64,000 bases of DNA, taken from assembly GCA_903813345.2 (NCBI GenBank), contig CAIIXF020000004.1:9310196-9374195 (forward strand), written 5' to 3'. The stretch is from Owenia fusiformis (lineage: Eukaryota > Annelida > Polychaeta > Sabellida > Oweniidae). Both the position numbers and the translations under genes were made by a program. Numbering within the stretch: position 1 is the first letter of the stretch; the number at the start of each line of letters is the position of its first letter. Below are positions 48,645-60,896 of the stretch, piece by piece. The notes beneath the pieces were generated by a model that did no database searches, was not told where the DNA came from, and was given only the letters and a program-made list of their open reading frames with translations.

Positions 48645-49357
48645 ATGCCGTCTTACAAACTCATCTACTTTAATGGCAAGGGGCGTGCAGAATGCCTCAG
48701 ACTTCTTTTCAAACTCAAGGGTGTTGAATTTGAAGATAAAAGGGTGGAAATTGCCGATTGGGCTTCGGTAAAGCCAAGTAGGTATCTTCCCATTTCGCCC
48801 CTTCCCACTTTGCCCCTTCCCATTTCGCCCCTCATTAATTCCCATTTGGCCCCTTCCCATTTCGCCCCACCCGTTTCCAAGTAAGAGCCGGTTATTCATG
48901 CAATCGAGCACTTCGAAGTGATCTCCATTAGACTTAAAATATAATGCTATTGTTCTAAATTCATAATATATATTTTGTGAATCATCATAAAAACAGATAC
49001 GTAAAGACCGTGGGAAAGTGCAGCCTACTATAGCAGTATTTTAGAATATTGGTAATGCTTTAAGACAATGTGTTACTCTCCCACATGTTATCTATTGCAA
49101 GACGTATGCCTGTCACAACCGTCACCATGTTATTATAATTAAGTGTTTTTAAGTTTCGCGAGGATCCTGCCATGACCGTGGTAGTGTTATCGTGAAAGCC
49201 TGGTATGACTTGCAAATGGATGCAGGTATACGTGAATTAAAAAAAGAGTTTACAGCACGGTTTGCTTGATAGATATCATTGATATATCAAATCCGTTATA
49301 AATCATAATGCATTGTCTTCCAACAATCTTTTTTTTTAAATTAAAATAAAAAATTGC

Positions 49358-49432
<75 letters not shown>

Positions 49433-52423
49433 CAGCTGCAACTTGACGGTTTCATTGTATCCATGCCCCAAAGTCAAAATGAGCTGCGTATGGCATAAAG
49501 TTATAAACTGTGCCACGGTCGTGCAAAAAATCTGCAATCAGGGCTGTCTTGATATTCTGAGAATATATGATTCTGTACGTATATACTCTACTAAATTATG
49601 GCTTCGTGTTATCATAGGAACAATGCTTCAGTAACTAGTGTTGAACTGATAAGGCCCTGACTCCCCGTGTGTACTCGGGGACCGACGGCAGGCCGAAAAG
49701 CAACTGTTATATTCAATATAATATAATCAAGCAGACAGTAAGACGGAGGGCATACTTTCTTACCAAACAAGTTTAAAGTGAGGAAAAACAAAAGATGTGC
49801 CTACATCGTAGGTTCCGCCGGGTTTCGAACCCAGGACCTTCTGCGTGTTAGGCAGACGTGATAACCACTACACTACGGAACCGGTTGGATACCTATCTTA
49901 CAAATAATACTGTATTTATTAGGGCCAGGATATATATCGAGTAAACCTTGGAAGTCATAAGGGGGTGTGAGACCAAGCACCTCTTCTGCACTAAAGCTAG
50001 ACTTTTCAGTAATTTATAACTAGACTCTGCACGCAGGGTACAAAACATGGAGCAATGTTTAGGCGAGTGTTCAGCTTAACTGCATAAACAAGGGGGGGGG
50101 GGGTTCACCATGACCGATAACAAATGAATTACCTGATTAAGAATCTACTTTTAGCCATAATAATAACTATTCTAGCACTACCATTGAACTATTGTAGCAC
50201 TACATGTATATATACCAATTAACAGCTGCCATTTCACCTGTCACTTTTACATGTTAGCACTATCATTTTAACTGCTCTCAGCACTACCATTGAACTAATG
50301 TAGCACTCCCAATTAATTCTTTTTAGCACTGTTATTTCAACTGTTTAAGCACTATATTCATTTTCACTACTTTTAGCACTACCATTCGGCCAAGCACCAG
50401 TTCTGGAAGTAGATGGAAAGCAATTACCGCAAGGGAAGGCCATAGCTCGTTATCTTGCAAGGGAATTCGGTAAGTATGACACATGTGTATGAAGTTGCCA
50501 GTGGTATAGTTCCTCATGGCTGAATAAAGCTGACATAATAGATGTCACCATTGTCATTCCGATTCGTTGTTTGGGCCAGACTGCCATAGCCGTCCATGTT
50601 ATAAATTTGCAATAGTCACTTTATTTAATGATTTATGAATAAGTGCTGGTTGAATCTGTCTGAAACTCGAATAGCATACTACGGGATGACCCTGTCAATT
50701 TACCTATTGTGATTAATCTTGAACTTTTATTTTTAGTTGTCAAACGAATAAACCAAGATTTAAAAAAATCTTAGCATCTCCACATCAATGGAGATTTGGC
50801 CCAATTTTTTTAAAACGTCATGGAAAATGATTAATGGCATAACTGTGTATGAATCAAAGTTGTTATTGTGGAAAACGTCACTGAATTCAAAAATGCCTTT
50901 AAAAAGAATGAAAAGTTAGTAGTTAGTGGTTTTTGGCCGCGATAATTCAAGATTTCACAAAAAAGTTATACTCTGTGTTTTATTTTGTAGATTTACTTGG
51001 CAAAGATTCCTGGGGCCAAGCCATCGGGGATGCAGTTGTCGAAGCCATCACTGATCTTAGTAAATTGTTCTGGGAATTCTACATGGTGAAAGATGCCGAT
51101 AAAAAGGTATTTTTTATTGTTGTGAAATCAAAAGCAAACAACTTCTGACACGAGGAATTTGTAACACCTTTAATAATTACATCTTGTTCACTAATCGGCA
51201 GTCGCAGCTTCACAATCGATTTAATTTAATGTTTGGAAGTATTCGAACTTTTGATAGATATTTCCGAATGTCTGGGTCACATTTGTTCCTATTCATCGGC
51301 CGGCGCCTGGTCGTTTGATCTATTTTAAACGAATTACTCAATCGGCCGGGCGGCCGATGAATCGGGGCAAATGCGACTCAGGCAATATTTAAGGAAGTAC
51401 ACATACTTTATTGAAAATTGTGCAAAACAAAAGTGACAATTGTCCTTTTATAGGCCAAGGAATCTAAGAAATTTGCCGAGAACGTGGCTCCTGGCCATTT
51501 ATCAAATATAGAGAAGTTCTTAACTGGGAATGTATTTCTTACAGGAGACGATGTAAGTACTGCTTGGAATAAGATTTATCCCATTTTCAGAAAATACCTA
51601 TAATGAGCACACTTTACAGATGATACCTTTAATGAGCACAATTTACAGATAATACTTTTAATGAACACAATTTACAGATAATACCTTTAATGAACACAAT
51701 TTACAGATAATACCTTTAATGAACACAATTTACAGATAATATCTTCAATGAGCACAATTTACAGATAATACCTTTAATGAGCACAATTTACAGATAATAC
51801 CTTTAATGTGCACAATTTACAGATAATACCTTTTAATGAGCACAACTTACAGATAATACCTTTAATGAGCACAATTTACATATAATACCTTTAATGAACA
51901 CAATTTACAGATAATACTTTTAATGAACACAATTTACAGATATCTTTAGTGAGCACAATTTACAGATATAATACCTCAATGAGCACAATTTACAGATATC
52001 TTTAACGAGCACAATTTAAAGATAATACCTTTAATGAGCACAATTTACAGATAATACCTTTAATGAGCACAATTTACAGATAATACGTTTAATGAACACA
52101 ATTTACGGATAATATCTTTAATGAGCACAATTTACAAATAATACTTTTAATGAGCACAATTTGCAGATAATTTCTTTAATGAGCACAATTTACAAATAAT
52201 ACTTTTAATGAGCACAATTTGCAGATAATTTCTTTAATGAGCACAATTTACATTTTAGGTGAGCATGTTTGACATTGATTTAGCAGTGCAGCTAGAGTTC
52301 ATGGTGGGTCTCATACCAGACATACTGACGCCCTACCCAAAGCTACTTGCTCTGTACAATAGGGTGAACGCAATACCACAGTTAGCAGAGTGGATCGCAA
52401 AGAGACCAGACACGCCATTTTGA
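48645..52423 (+). CDS. Sigma-class glutathione S-transferase (five coding exons)
   Basis: Cytosolic GST that conjugates glutathione to electrophiles; sigma-class relatives include haematopoietic prostaglandin D synthase. Exons 48645-48777, 50377-50469, 50991-51106, 51454-51552, 52259-52423, all GT/AG with matching phases, give 606 nt (201 residues, typical for the class). The start [20 protein letters not shown] has the catalytic Tyr8 and the GRAE motif. Exon 2 gives [14 protein letters not shown] with the cis-Pro of the glutathione site, then [10 protein letters not shown]. Exon 3 starts the helical C-terminal domain, exon 4 ends FLTGDD and exon 5 [10 protein letters not shown], the N-capping region. 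An AG (ATTACAG) immediately before the ATG suggests a non-coding first exon upstream. The usual Arg before GRAE is Lys here. Confidence 0.93.
48784..48873. repeat. Short tandem repeat after GST exon 1
   Basis: Units of CCCATTTCGCCCCTTC and variants, beginning a few bases after the exon 1 donor. Pyrimidine-rich on the plus strand. Confidence 0.85.
49358..49431 (-). tRNA. tRNA-Asn (GTT), in GST intron 1
   Basis: Complete tRNA-Asn on the minus strand (acceptor GTCTCCG/CGGGGACG, anticodon GTT, intact boxes), followed on its strand by a T-run after GGCAATTTTTTA. It sits antisense inside the first coding intron of the GST gene. Confidence 0.95.
49810..49882 (-). tRNA. tRNA-Val (AAC), in GST intron 1
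   Basis: Complete tRNA-Val on the minus strand with perfect acceptor GGTTCCG/CGGAACC and anticodon AAC. Paired with the tRNA-Asn 380 bp away; the pair is repeated at 57104-57811. Confidence 0.95.
50172..50390. repeat. Degenerate ~23 bp repeats ending in the GST exon 2 acceptor
   Basis: TAGCACTACCATT-like units start near 50173, 50196, 50255, 50279, 50302, 50324, 50347 and 50375, mostly 22-27 bp apart. The last one is the real 3' splice site and first bases of exon 2 (TTTTAG then CACTACCATTCGG). Confidence 0.75.
51271..51387. mobile_element. Small hairpin element in GST intron 3
   Basis: Arms GGGTCACATTTG ... CATCGGCCGGC and GCCGATGAATCGGGG ... GCGACTCAGG; same general family as 30745-30892. 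GC-rich stem in AT-rich surroundings. Confidence 0.6.
51596..52258. repeat. 30 bp minisatellite filling GST intron 4
   Basis: About 22 units of AATGAGCACAATTTACAGAT plus AATACCTTT, with point variants (GAGCAC/GAACAC, TACAG/TGCAG) and a few length variants. The array fills almost the whole intron and runs straight into the acceptor of exon 5 (CAATTTACATTTTAG). Confidence 0.95.
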
Positions 52424-55400
52424 AATATGAGTTGCAGACTTTAGCTTCAATAATCTAGCATCCTGTACATTTTGAAATGTGATTGCTATAGCCTATGTAT
52501 ATACGAAGGTACAAATAAAACAAAATGAGAAATTCATGGTTGTGAGTCATTGGATTTTTACAGCGGCGGATTATGGCATTATTTTTGCTTCTTTATTCAT
52601 TAAATTCAAATATATTCGATATATGAAACATTCATATTCGCTAAATCATTTTTCCATTCGGTAAAAACGTTTATATGTTTGTTACAGCAAATTAAGTTTT
52701 CAAAATAGCCAATCACTTAATACTATGTGCATTAAATTACATATTTCTATGATATTTTTTTGCGTAAATTGTTATGATATTCCTTAAGAGTAACACATTA
52801 TATGCACAATATTGAATTTCTATTTGAACCATACCGAAATAAGTTTGCCTATATTTACCAAATGGTTTATTTTTCTATGACATAGTTAATGCATTTTACC
52901 GAAAGCTAATTTGCTATTTACCGAAAGCTAACTTGCTATTTACCGAATGCAATAAAGCTTACTCGAGTCTCTAGCCAATTCTTGGCTAGAAGTGTTTCCA
53001 TCTGGAACACCGTGAACTATTGTAAAATCTTAAGCCGGAGTTCAATGAATTTATGTAATATTCTAAAAATCATTCTGTTAATATTTCATTAATTGAAATG
53101 ATAACGGCTTATCTTATTGATGAGATATTGAACGTTTTCATTTAAAATAGACGTTGTCTCGTTCTCCATTTTGAAAGCATGCCTTTTTTCCGCTATAGCG
53201 ATTTAGTCAAGATGGCCGCTTGTTGTAAAAATTTCCTTCAGTTTTATTTTGTGAATAAATATCCTGCGAAGTAGACCAATTTATGAAATAGGACTACGTG
53301 TAAAGATCAATGAAGGTGAGTTTATTATGTTTACATCAATAAAAATAAGACGGCTCGGCAATTTAAGGCAAATTCAAAACAACAAAGAGTGTGTTATTTA
53401 TATTGTATGGCCACACTCAGTGGCCATAGAATATGGTAAAATAAAGCAACATTCGATAACTTGCGTTGTTGTTCGATATTTTGTCACGTGACTTCGAGAT
53501 TTGCAAAATGGCCGCGCAGCTATTCTACATCGTACAAATATATCACGTGACTGAAAGTCTCGTAAATTATCGAAAAATAACGAAATTTATCGAATGTGGC
53601 ATTCGGTATTTACCGAATATAAATAATTTAAATACCGAATGTACAAATAATTAATTGAATTATACGTGCGTTAAGGAAAACAAATTGATTCGCTGCATCA
53701 CACAAATACATGTATACATATCAAATGTGAATGTTAATACAAAGAACAAGTGAAACTATTTAGCGAATATAAATTGTATAGATTATTACATTTGATAAAA
53801 TAAAAAACATTCGATAGATTGGGTAAAGGTTTGGTAAATTGTTTCTTTTATTTGGTATTTATGGAATATTAATGTACCGAATAAAGAAGCAGTTTAAACA
53901 CCATAGCGGATATCTGTATATCAGAACTATACAAGAACATGTGTACATGTCCCCACCGATGGGCAATCCTATATAATTTTTTTCACCCTGAATACCAAAC
54001 AATAATCAGTTGAAGAAAACTTTTTAGAAAAAAAGAATGGCAATTCTCAAATCTAAAGTCAGATTTGAATCCGAGAACTTGTAAATGATCTTGAAAAGGA
54101 TTTGATCAATTTGAAGGTAATTTTTATGTCACCACACTTTATAATTAGTGTATGGGGTTATCCCCAATTGTCTTAGAATTGTGGTGATCCAAAATAAGTG
54201 GGTTGCATTTTAGGCCACTTTGTAGATGGTTTGTTTGAGAATATCTTCCATAATATGATAAATGATCATGAATGGCTGTCTCAATAGGTCAGCAGCTGAG
54301 CAAATTTTAGAAAATAAATTTGTCCCCTAAGTTTCTCACTGGATTCATGTAGAGCAAGGTCTTGGCTTATTTTGAGCTTGGGTTCTCTGTCCTAGCCCCG
54401 GCAACGAATGTGAAAACTGGTCCTATAGGTGGCGCCCCCTACAATTTACCCCAAAATTTAAAACTATTTTTTTCATAACTGAAACATAAAGACATCTCAA
54501 ATAGCTTAAATTGATCAATGGTACATTAAATTATGCACTAAAATTTTTTTCAATGTATAAAAATCATAATTTATAGAGAAATAGTTGATTAACCCCTTAA
54601 AACGCCCCCTATTTTAAAGGGGGTACTTAAGTTAACTTCCGTAACTTTTGTGTTATTCAGGATTCGGGCTTAAAAATATTTCTGAATATATACAATTATG
54701 CTGTTGAGAGACTGCAGTAACCCTATGTTCATAGCTTTATCACTTTTTGAGAAAAAAATTAAACGTATTTCCATATAATTTGGTTTCGTATTATTTTCAG
54801 ATAAACCATCATCTATACTTTTTAATTTACTTACCACACCTTATACCCATGCATAGTATTAATAGTTTTCTTTCATTTTAGACCAATATAGATGACTATA
54901 TATAGTTCATATAAAATAAATAATAGAATAAGTTTTAAGCAGAAATAATTGATTCACCCCTTAAAATACCCCTTATATAGGGGATACATACACTATAGCT
55001 TCTAAAACTGACTATATGTTTCCTTCATGATTTGGGCTTAAAAATATTATTGAATTTGTAGACTTGTGTGTGTGGGAGACTATAGTCGGCCTGTGCTCAT
55101 AGTTTTATCTCTTTAAAAAAGAAACATACTGTATTTGAAATTTACATGCATTGAAAGCTTATATGGTTGGCAATGAATTTTTAATATATTCATAATGATG
55201 AGTTTAATATAAACGTGTACCATGTGTACCATTCAACATTTCTGAATAAAAGCAAAATTATAATTGATTTTACATCATGAGACAACCCCAAACCTGATAT
55301 ATCTCAAAGCGATCATTATGTTCCATGTTTTCACCAAGATACATAATACAATAACTGCGTTTAATACATTAACATGTATTTCAATTGGATGATATAGTGA

Positions 55401-55790
55401 TTTACCAATGTATGGGCTTACATAATTAAAGATTCAATCTCTCTTTGCAGGTTTCTTACAAACATGTATTGTAATTAAAACAATTACTACTTAACATGTA
55501 TTGTTTTTTTGGATTGTGCTGTCACAATGACTGAATTGTGCTGGCACAATCACGTCAATACAATCAAGAGGTACTTTATTATTTCTCTTTGTTTGCTTCA
55601 TCAATTGATCTGAAAGGGTATTTCATATGACTATCCTCTTTCCAGAACCATTGGTAATCAGGTAATAATCAGGTAATATGTATGCACCCCCCCCCCATAA
55701 ACTCATACATCAAGACTGCTACCCTATCATGTTACATATCACTTTGTTTCGTATGGAAAGTTACATAGGATTGCAACATTTCAGAATCTA
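52424..55790. other. Intergenic with degenerate repeats
   Basis: 52560-53900 is sprinkled with TTTACCGAA / ATTCGGTA / TTCGATAAA motifs (two exact TTTACCGAAAGCTAACTTGCTA-type repeats at about 52897-52942). 54590-54790 and 54955-55140 are two diverged direct copies sharing ACCCCTTAAAA.-.CCCC, GGGCTTAAAAATATT and GAGACT. No gene recognised. Confidence 0.55.
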
Positions 55791-57103
55791 GGGGTGTCGC
55801 TGAAAAGATACATTGTATCAAAGATTGTGGGTACAGGGCCATTTTGTCATTTTGTTTTCCTATTAATTGCAATATTTCTGAGACTAATACAGATATCGGC
55901 CTATAACTTTAGGATATTATTCATCTTTGGACTAGTAATGTGTGCAGTAGAAAGCAGAACAATAGCAACTATACCCTTTATGTTATGAAATAGTCTTATA
56001 GTACCCCCTGAAATCGCAGGAATTGAAGTCCAATTCGGCCGTGAAAATTGTTTTTACCACTTTAAAGCCCATCACCTTATATGTTCTTACACCTACTAGG
56101 TTACTCTAACATACTGCATTGCCAAAAGTTACTTCCTGCAACCTTCCGGCAAAAGTGTGCCAGCATCTGATACACAACCAAATGCACTTGCATTGATATA
56201 AAATTGAGCGTAATTCAGTATCAGAGGCGTAGCTAGCAGTGTACGCAGTACGCACACGTAGTTAGACTAGAACTCAACGCAGGTCTTTTCTCGTCGTTAA
56301 ACGTATTAGTTGTTTTTATACGTTTCGAACTGCAAACTCGTTCGCTGCTTTGCAAATGGATGCAGGTATGCGTGAAAAGTTCTTCCATATAGATTTTCAT
56401 TCTGACATGATATAAAAGACTAGTTCCAGGCTCTATACTCAGTATATCAAGGATGTGTGTTACTCTCCCGTTCAAATATATCATGTTTAGATCACAGAAT
56501 GCGGAATACGAGATGCCACACAGCACACCTTGTAACATTGACAACATGAGGGTTATTTCTCATACTGAGAAGTTCATCATCTGTTGGGATCAAATAAATA
56601 CAAAAAACTTGAGCGAATTTGTTAGAGCAGTCCAAGTTTAACATAAAGAAACCCCGATTTTACAGCACGGTATGCTTGATAGATATCATCGATATATCAA
56701 ATTAAGAAATATGGTTCAAAGAGCAGGGGTAATATTGACGAATACACCCCGCAGGGCTAGGCACAAACGTTTTCTGTACCCTGAACGACCGGAGGGAGTG
56801 AGGGGTTCGAAATCTAAAGCTTTTGTGCCTTTCCCTAAGGCGTGTATTCGACAATATTACACCTGCTCTGAGGTCTATATTACGATTCGAACATGAAAAC
56901 TCACCAAATTACTACGGTCCGCTGCTATGACTTCACACATTACACGTATTACCAGGGCAAATGGTCGCGAATATACCCCGGTTGAAATGATGACCCTGTT
57001 TACAGTATTTAGAAGGCGTGAATAGTCATGTTCGAATTTGTTATAAATTATAATGTATTGTCTTCCAATAATCTTTTTTTGAAGAATTAAAATAAAAAAT
57101 TGC

Positions 57104-57177
<74 letters not shown>
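57104..57177 (-). tRNA. tRNA-Asn (GTT)
   Basis: Complete minus-strand tRNA-Asn, same sequence as 49358-49431, intact A and B boxes and acceptor. Confidence 0.95.
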
Positions 57178-57421
57178 TCGGCTGCTGCGTGATGATTTCA
57201 TTGTATACATGACCCAAAATCAAAATGAGCTGCGTATGGCATAAACTGTATAAAGTGTGCCACGGTCGTGCAAAAAAATCTGCAATATAATATAAGGGCT
57301 GTCTTGTTATTCTCAGAATATATATGATTCTGTACGTATATACTCTACTAAATTATGGCTTCGTCTTATAGGAGCAATGCTTCAATAACGAGTGTTAATT
57401 GATAAGGCCATAACTGCCACC

Positions 57422-57592
57422 AGCGGATCTAGACGGGGGCGGGGGGGGGGGGGGCGCAGGCCCCTATCCCTTAAAAAGTCGGAAAATTCGTGTTTTGCCT
57501 CATTGCTTTGATTCTTTTTTTAATTCGCTCACAGTTTTCATCACACGCCCCCCCCCCCCAACACAAAATCCTGGATCCGCCCCGTACTCGGC
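57422..57592. mobile_element. Hairpin element with poly-G and poly-C arms
   Basis: Arms GCGGATCTAGACGGGGGCGGG and CCCCCCCAACACAAAATCCTGGATCCGC. Such GGATCC-ended foldbacks with homopolymer tracts are common small repeats. Non-coding. Confidence 0.6.
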
Positions 57593-57738
57593 GACCAACG
57601 GCAGACCGAAAAGCATTTTGAAAGTGGAACAACTGTTGGTATGTAAATCAGGCAGACTGCATGACAGTTAGACGGAATGCTTACTTTCTTTCCGAATGAG
57701 TTTACAGTGAGAAAAAACAAAAGATGTGCCTACATCGT

Positions 57739-57811
57739 AGGTTCCGCCGGGTTTCGAACCCAGGACCTTCTGCGTGTTAGGCAGACGTGATAACCACTAC
57801 ACTACGGAACC
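57739..57811 (-). tRNA. tRNA-Val (AAC)
   Basis: Complete minus-strand tRNA-Val, same sequence as 49810-49882. Confidence 0.95.
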
Positions 57812-58231
57812 AGTTGGATACAATTAGCTGAAATAATACTGTATTTATCAGGGCCAGGATATATTGAGTCAATCTTGAAAGTCATAAAGGGGTGCCGAGA
57901 CCAAGCACCTCTTCTGCATTAAGGTCCAAATACATTGTTGAACTTCGGGGTTATTTTTACATTTTTTCTTTGAAATAACCAACCAAATATCCATTAAAAT
58001 AATAGTTTTCAATTGTTACATCATAATTTTGCATTGATTTTTTATATAAAACAGGAGAGTGTACTTCAGTTGCATAAAGAATAATTTTGTCACTCTATGA
58101 TAGATTTTGTGACTATGCATCTCAACTTAGTTCAGATGAGGGTGGGAGGAAGGTTCTATATTATTCTCAGAATGCTTTTATGAAAAGCTGATGTATATGC
58201 CTTTAGATACTATACGACTAAACGACAAACT

Positions 58232-58737
58232 CACCCCGGAATAGCCTGACAACGGTAAAGTCAGATACCGTTGTCACAAATGGCGGACATAACCGTCGCT
58301 TCAATTAGATTTTCATGAACTGTATGTTTAATAGAGCACCTAGACTAAAATCCTTTGGAACAACAATCAATCAAAGTGTCTCGATACTCATTGTACAGTT
58401 AATAATGTTCTACAATCGAAATAAAGTCTTTAATTTAACCGATCAAAATGAGATACGGGACAACGGACACTGTAATTACCATATGCCGTTGACTTTCTAA
58501 ATTACTCAAATTCAGATTCCGTTGTCATTGACGATATCGAAGACGCTATATTGTGGCGATTCACGACCCAATTTGGTCGAAAATGGGATTTCATATGATA
58601 CATTATCACAAGAGCTTGATACATGAACAGAAATAGCGACGATAAAATCTTAGAAATGAGGACCAAGTGATTAAACAGTTGAAGCCATTTCGTGACAACG
58701 GTATCTGACTTTACCGTAGTCAGGCTATTCCGGTGTG
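58232..58737. mobile_element. 506 bp element with CAC/GTG ends and 5 bp TSD
   Basis: Left end CACCCCGGAATAGCCTGAC, right end GTCAGGCTATTCCGGTGTG, then CGGTAAAGTCAGATACCGTTGTCA on both sides as a long inverted repeat. Flanked by AAACT at 58227-58231 and 58738-58742. Same structural type (CAC terminus, 5 bp TSD) as 7230-8262 but unrelated in sequence. The 61-codon frame inside is not convincing. Confidence 0.75.
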
Positions 58738-58782
58738 AAACTCAAACAACGTTTCAGTGGTAAAATTAGGGACAAAACATCT

Positions 58783-58784
<2 letters not shown>

Positions 58785-58858
<74 letters not shown>
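58785..58858 (-). tRNA. tRNA-Asn (GTT)
   Basis: Complete minus-strand tRNA-Asn identical in the mature part to the others, 43 bp from the CAC-ended element. Confidence 0.95.
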
Positions 58859-59359
58859 ATATATATGTGCTCGAGACACATGTTTAGATCTAAAGCTGTT
58901 GGCAAGGCCGGTAATTATAATTAATCATTGGCAAAGGCAGCTCCATAGGCACAACATCATGTACCCTTTGCATTCGCTCGACTTTGCTTCTTAAAAGAGA
59001 GCCTCCCCTTCAGTAGCTTATAACTAGACTCTGCACGCAGGGTACAAAACATGGAGCAATGTTAACGCGAGTGTCAAATCCAGAAATTACCAGTCACTTA
59101 CTTTATCAGGAGAGCTGTCAACACATCTGATAATACGTGTTCTAAGCAGCTTTTGTGAAACTTGATGCTATGTTTTGGTCTAATACAAGATGCAGCCTAC
59201 TTGTAAATAAAATACAGTTATCCATGTACGTAATATATGGTTCAACAAAAAAACAACAAGTAAATATGAGAAACTTATGTGGTATATGCCAGTAGTTGTC
59301 ATTTAGAGAGTTTCAAATATCTTTAACACGTATCCCTATGGAAGGGGGTTCATCGATGT

Positions 59360-60105
59360 GTAGGGGGTGCAAAACGGGTATTCCCCATTTTTCATCTACT
59401 GCGTCATTCAGGGAATTCCCACCTAGAAAACAGGGTAATCCCCTTTTATTAAACCAGTCCTATAGGACTCGAATTCCACACCCCCGCAAACGTAAGGTCG
59501 ACGTCCGGATTGACATCGAGGTTGACTTTTCCAGAAGACAGACATTATCCAATGTTCCAGGACTATAACGTTGGTAGGTCGTAGTATGATAACAAGCCAT
59601 ACAATTGTCATTTCTTTACAAATAGCAGGATGATTTTAGATTGATTTAGGAGAGCCATCGGATATATCGATTGAAATAAGTTGAAGTGTAAGTATTTATT
59701 ACTCAAAATTGTTCAATAAATTAAACTTTAACATATTTAACTAGGGGTCAATTCGGTATAATCCTAAACAGAAAGAATCCATTTCGTTTCGCTCAAGGGT
59801 ATTCCCCGTTTTCATCAACTACGTCATCGATGGAATTTCCGAACGTTTTCGTGCCGTCAGAGTTGATACCAACGTTTTTCGAACATTTAGACGATTTCAG
59901 AACGTTTCAATGTTGCCTCATCGATGAGATTTCCCTCAACATCCGGTTAAAACTGGTTGAAATCGTATAGACTGTATGATAAAAATGTTCTATAAATTTA
60001 ACTTACCGGGTCGTGCTATATCTAACATGATCCTTAAATACTGTTCATTTTAAGAGTCCATTTTTTTTGTTATACATATTCACAACTAGTTCATAGTTCA
60101 ACGTG
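59360..60105. repeat. Left long terminal inverted repeat of the ATPase element
   Basis: From 59451 to about 60105 it is a near-perfect reverse complement of 63333-64000 (for example AAACCAGTCCTATAGGACTC at 59451 against the last 20 bases of the window). The outer end lies further left: an internal variant repeat (GGGTATTCCCC...TCATC.ACT.CGTCAT) at 59378 and 59797 suggests the arm reaches at least about 59360. The outer end cannot be fixed because the right arm leaves the window. Confidence 0.9.
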
Positions 60106-60896
60106 AGAGAGGTTTACACTGTATTTTTGTTTAACCGAGGTGCAAGTGAAATTGTAACAGTTGTTTATTATTCAATAGTATTGTTTTACACAGCGGTATT
60201 TAGCGCCATTCTATTGTGGTATAACCATGATCTAGCTAATTTTTAGGATTAAAATCTTGCCTGCGGTCAAAAAAGCATGTACAAAAATACGCCCTCAATA
60301 TCGTTTGACTTAATGTTCTACAGAAGCTCATATATAGTTATCAGCTGTCATGTAATTCAGTCTAGCCTTACCAAACTTTGACCTGTAACACGATGATGCT
60401 TATGATGCTTCGAGGACAAGCGAGTTAATCTTATAATTGGTAAGCAGTATTTTTTATGTTAAGAACGCTGTGTTGTTTTGTTTTAGTGGTTTATAAACAA
60501 AGTGAAGTGTGGCTTACTAGTCCAGTATTTACACGCTCTTGAAATGACTTTGTATACCCGTATCATTGCACTTGTGACACATAAACCTTATTTTAAATAC
60601 CATCATATTAAATAAATTTAATGAATTTTATTTTATTTAGATAGACCTAATATTTGAGAAACATTATATCATTCTGAATTTAACTGTGAAAATAATAAAG
60701 AATATAATATATATGATCAAACATAATGTAAAGCGGTAAAACCTCAAGGTCACCACATCATTCATGTTACAAATTTGATAATCTATTTAAACCGTATGTG
60801 ACCTCAAATGTGACCTAATATTTATCCCCGAGTATATAATGTCATGAAGAAAAAATACCAACCATATTACCTCTTGTTCTTTAATCGAGTCACATC
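60106..60896. other. Non-coding left part of the unique region
   Basis: AT-rich, no ORF of note; may hold a promoter for the plus-strand ORFs. Two clusters of ATGATGCTTATGATGCTT-like sequence near 60392. Confidence 0.5.

Larger units (their letters stand above)
56340..57960. repeat. Segmental duplicate of 49200-50000 (tRNA pair region)
   Basis: Same order as in GST intron 1: GCAAATGGATGCAGGTAT, TACAGCACGGT-TGCTTGATAG, tRNA-Asn, TGCCACGGTCGTGCAAAAAA, tRNA-Val, then GGGCCAGGATATAT and CCAAGCACCTCTTCTGCA. An extra piece at about 56702-57035 (with a hairpin built on GGTAATATTGACGAATACACC) and a poly-G/poly-C hairpin at 57422-57592 are insertions relative to the GST copy. Confidence 0.8.

Noticed and set aside
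51596-52258. CRISPR-like array
   Set aside because: Units are contiguous 30 bp tandem repeats without unique spacers, in a eukaryotic intron.
55794-55988. 64-codon hydrophobic frame
   Set aside because: Isolated, no homologue recognised, AT-rich sequence easily gives hydrophobic frames.
59296-59568. 90-codon frame at the left TIR
   Set aside because: It runs across the inverted repeat; the mirrored right arm carries it in reverse and nothing suggests coding use.
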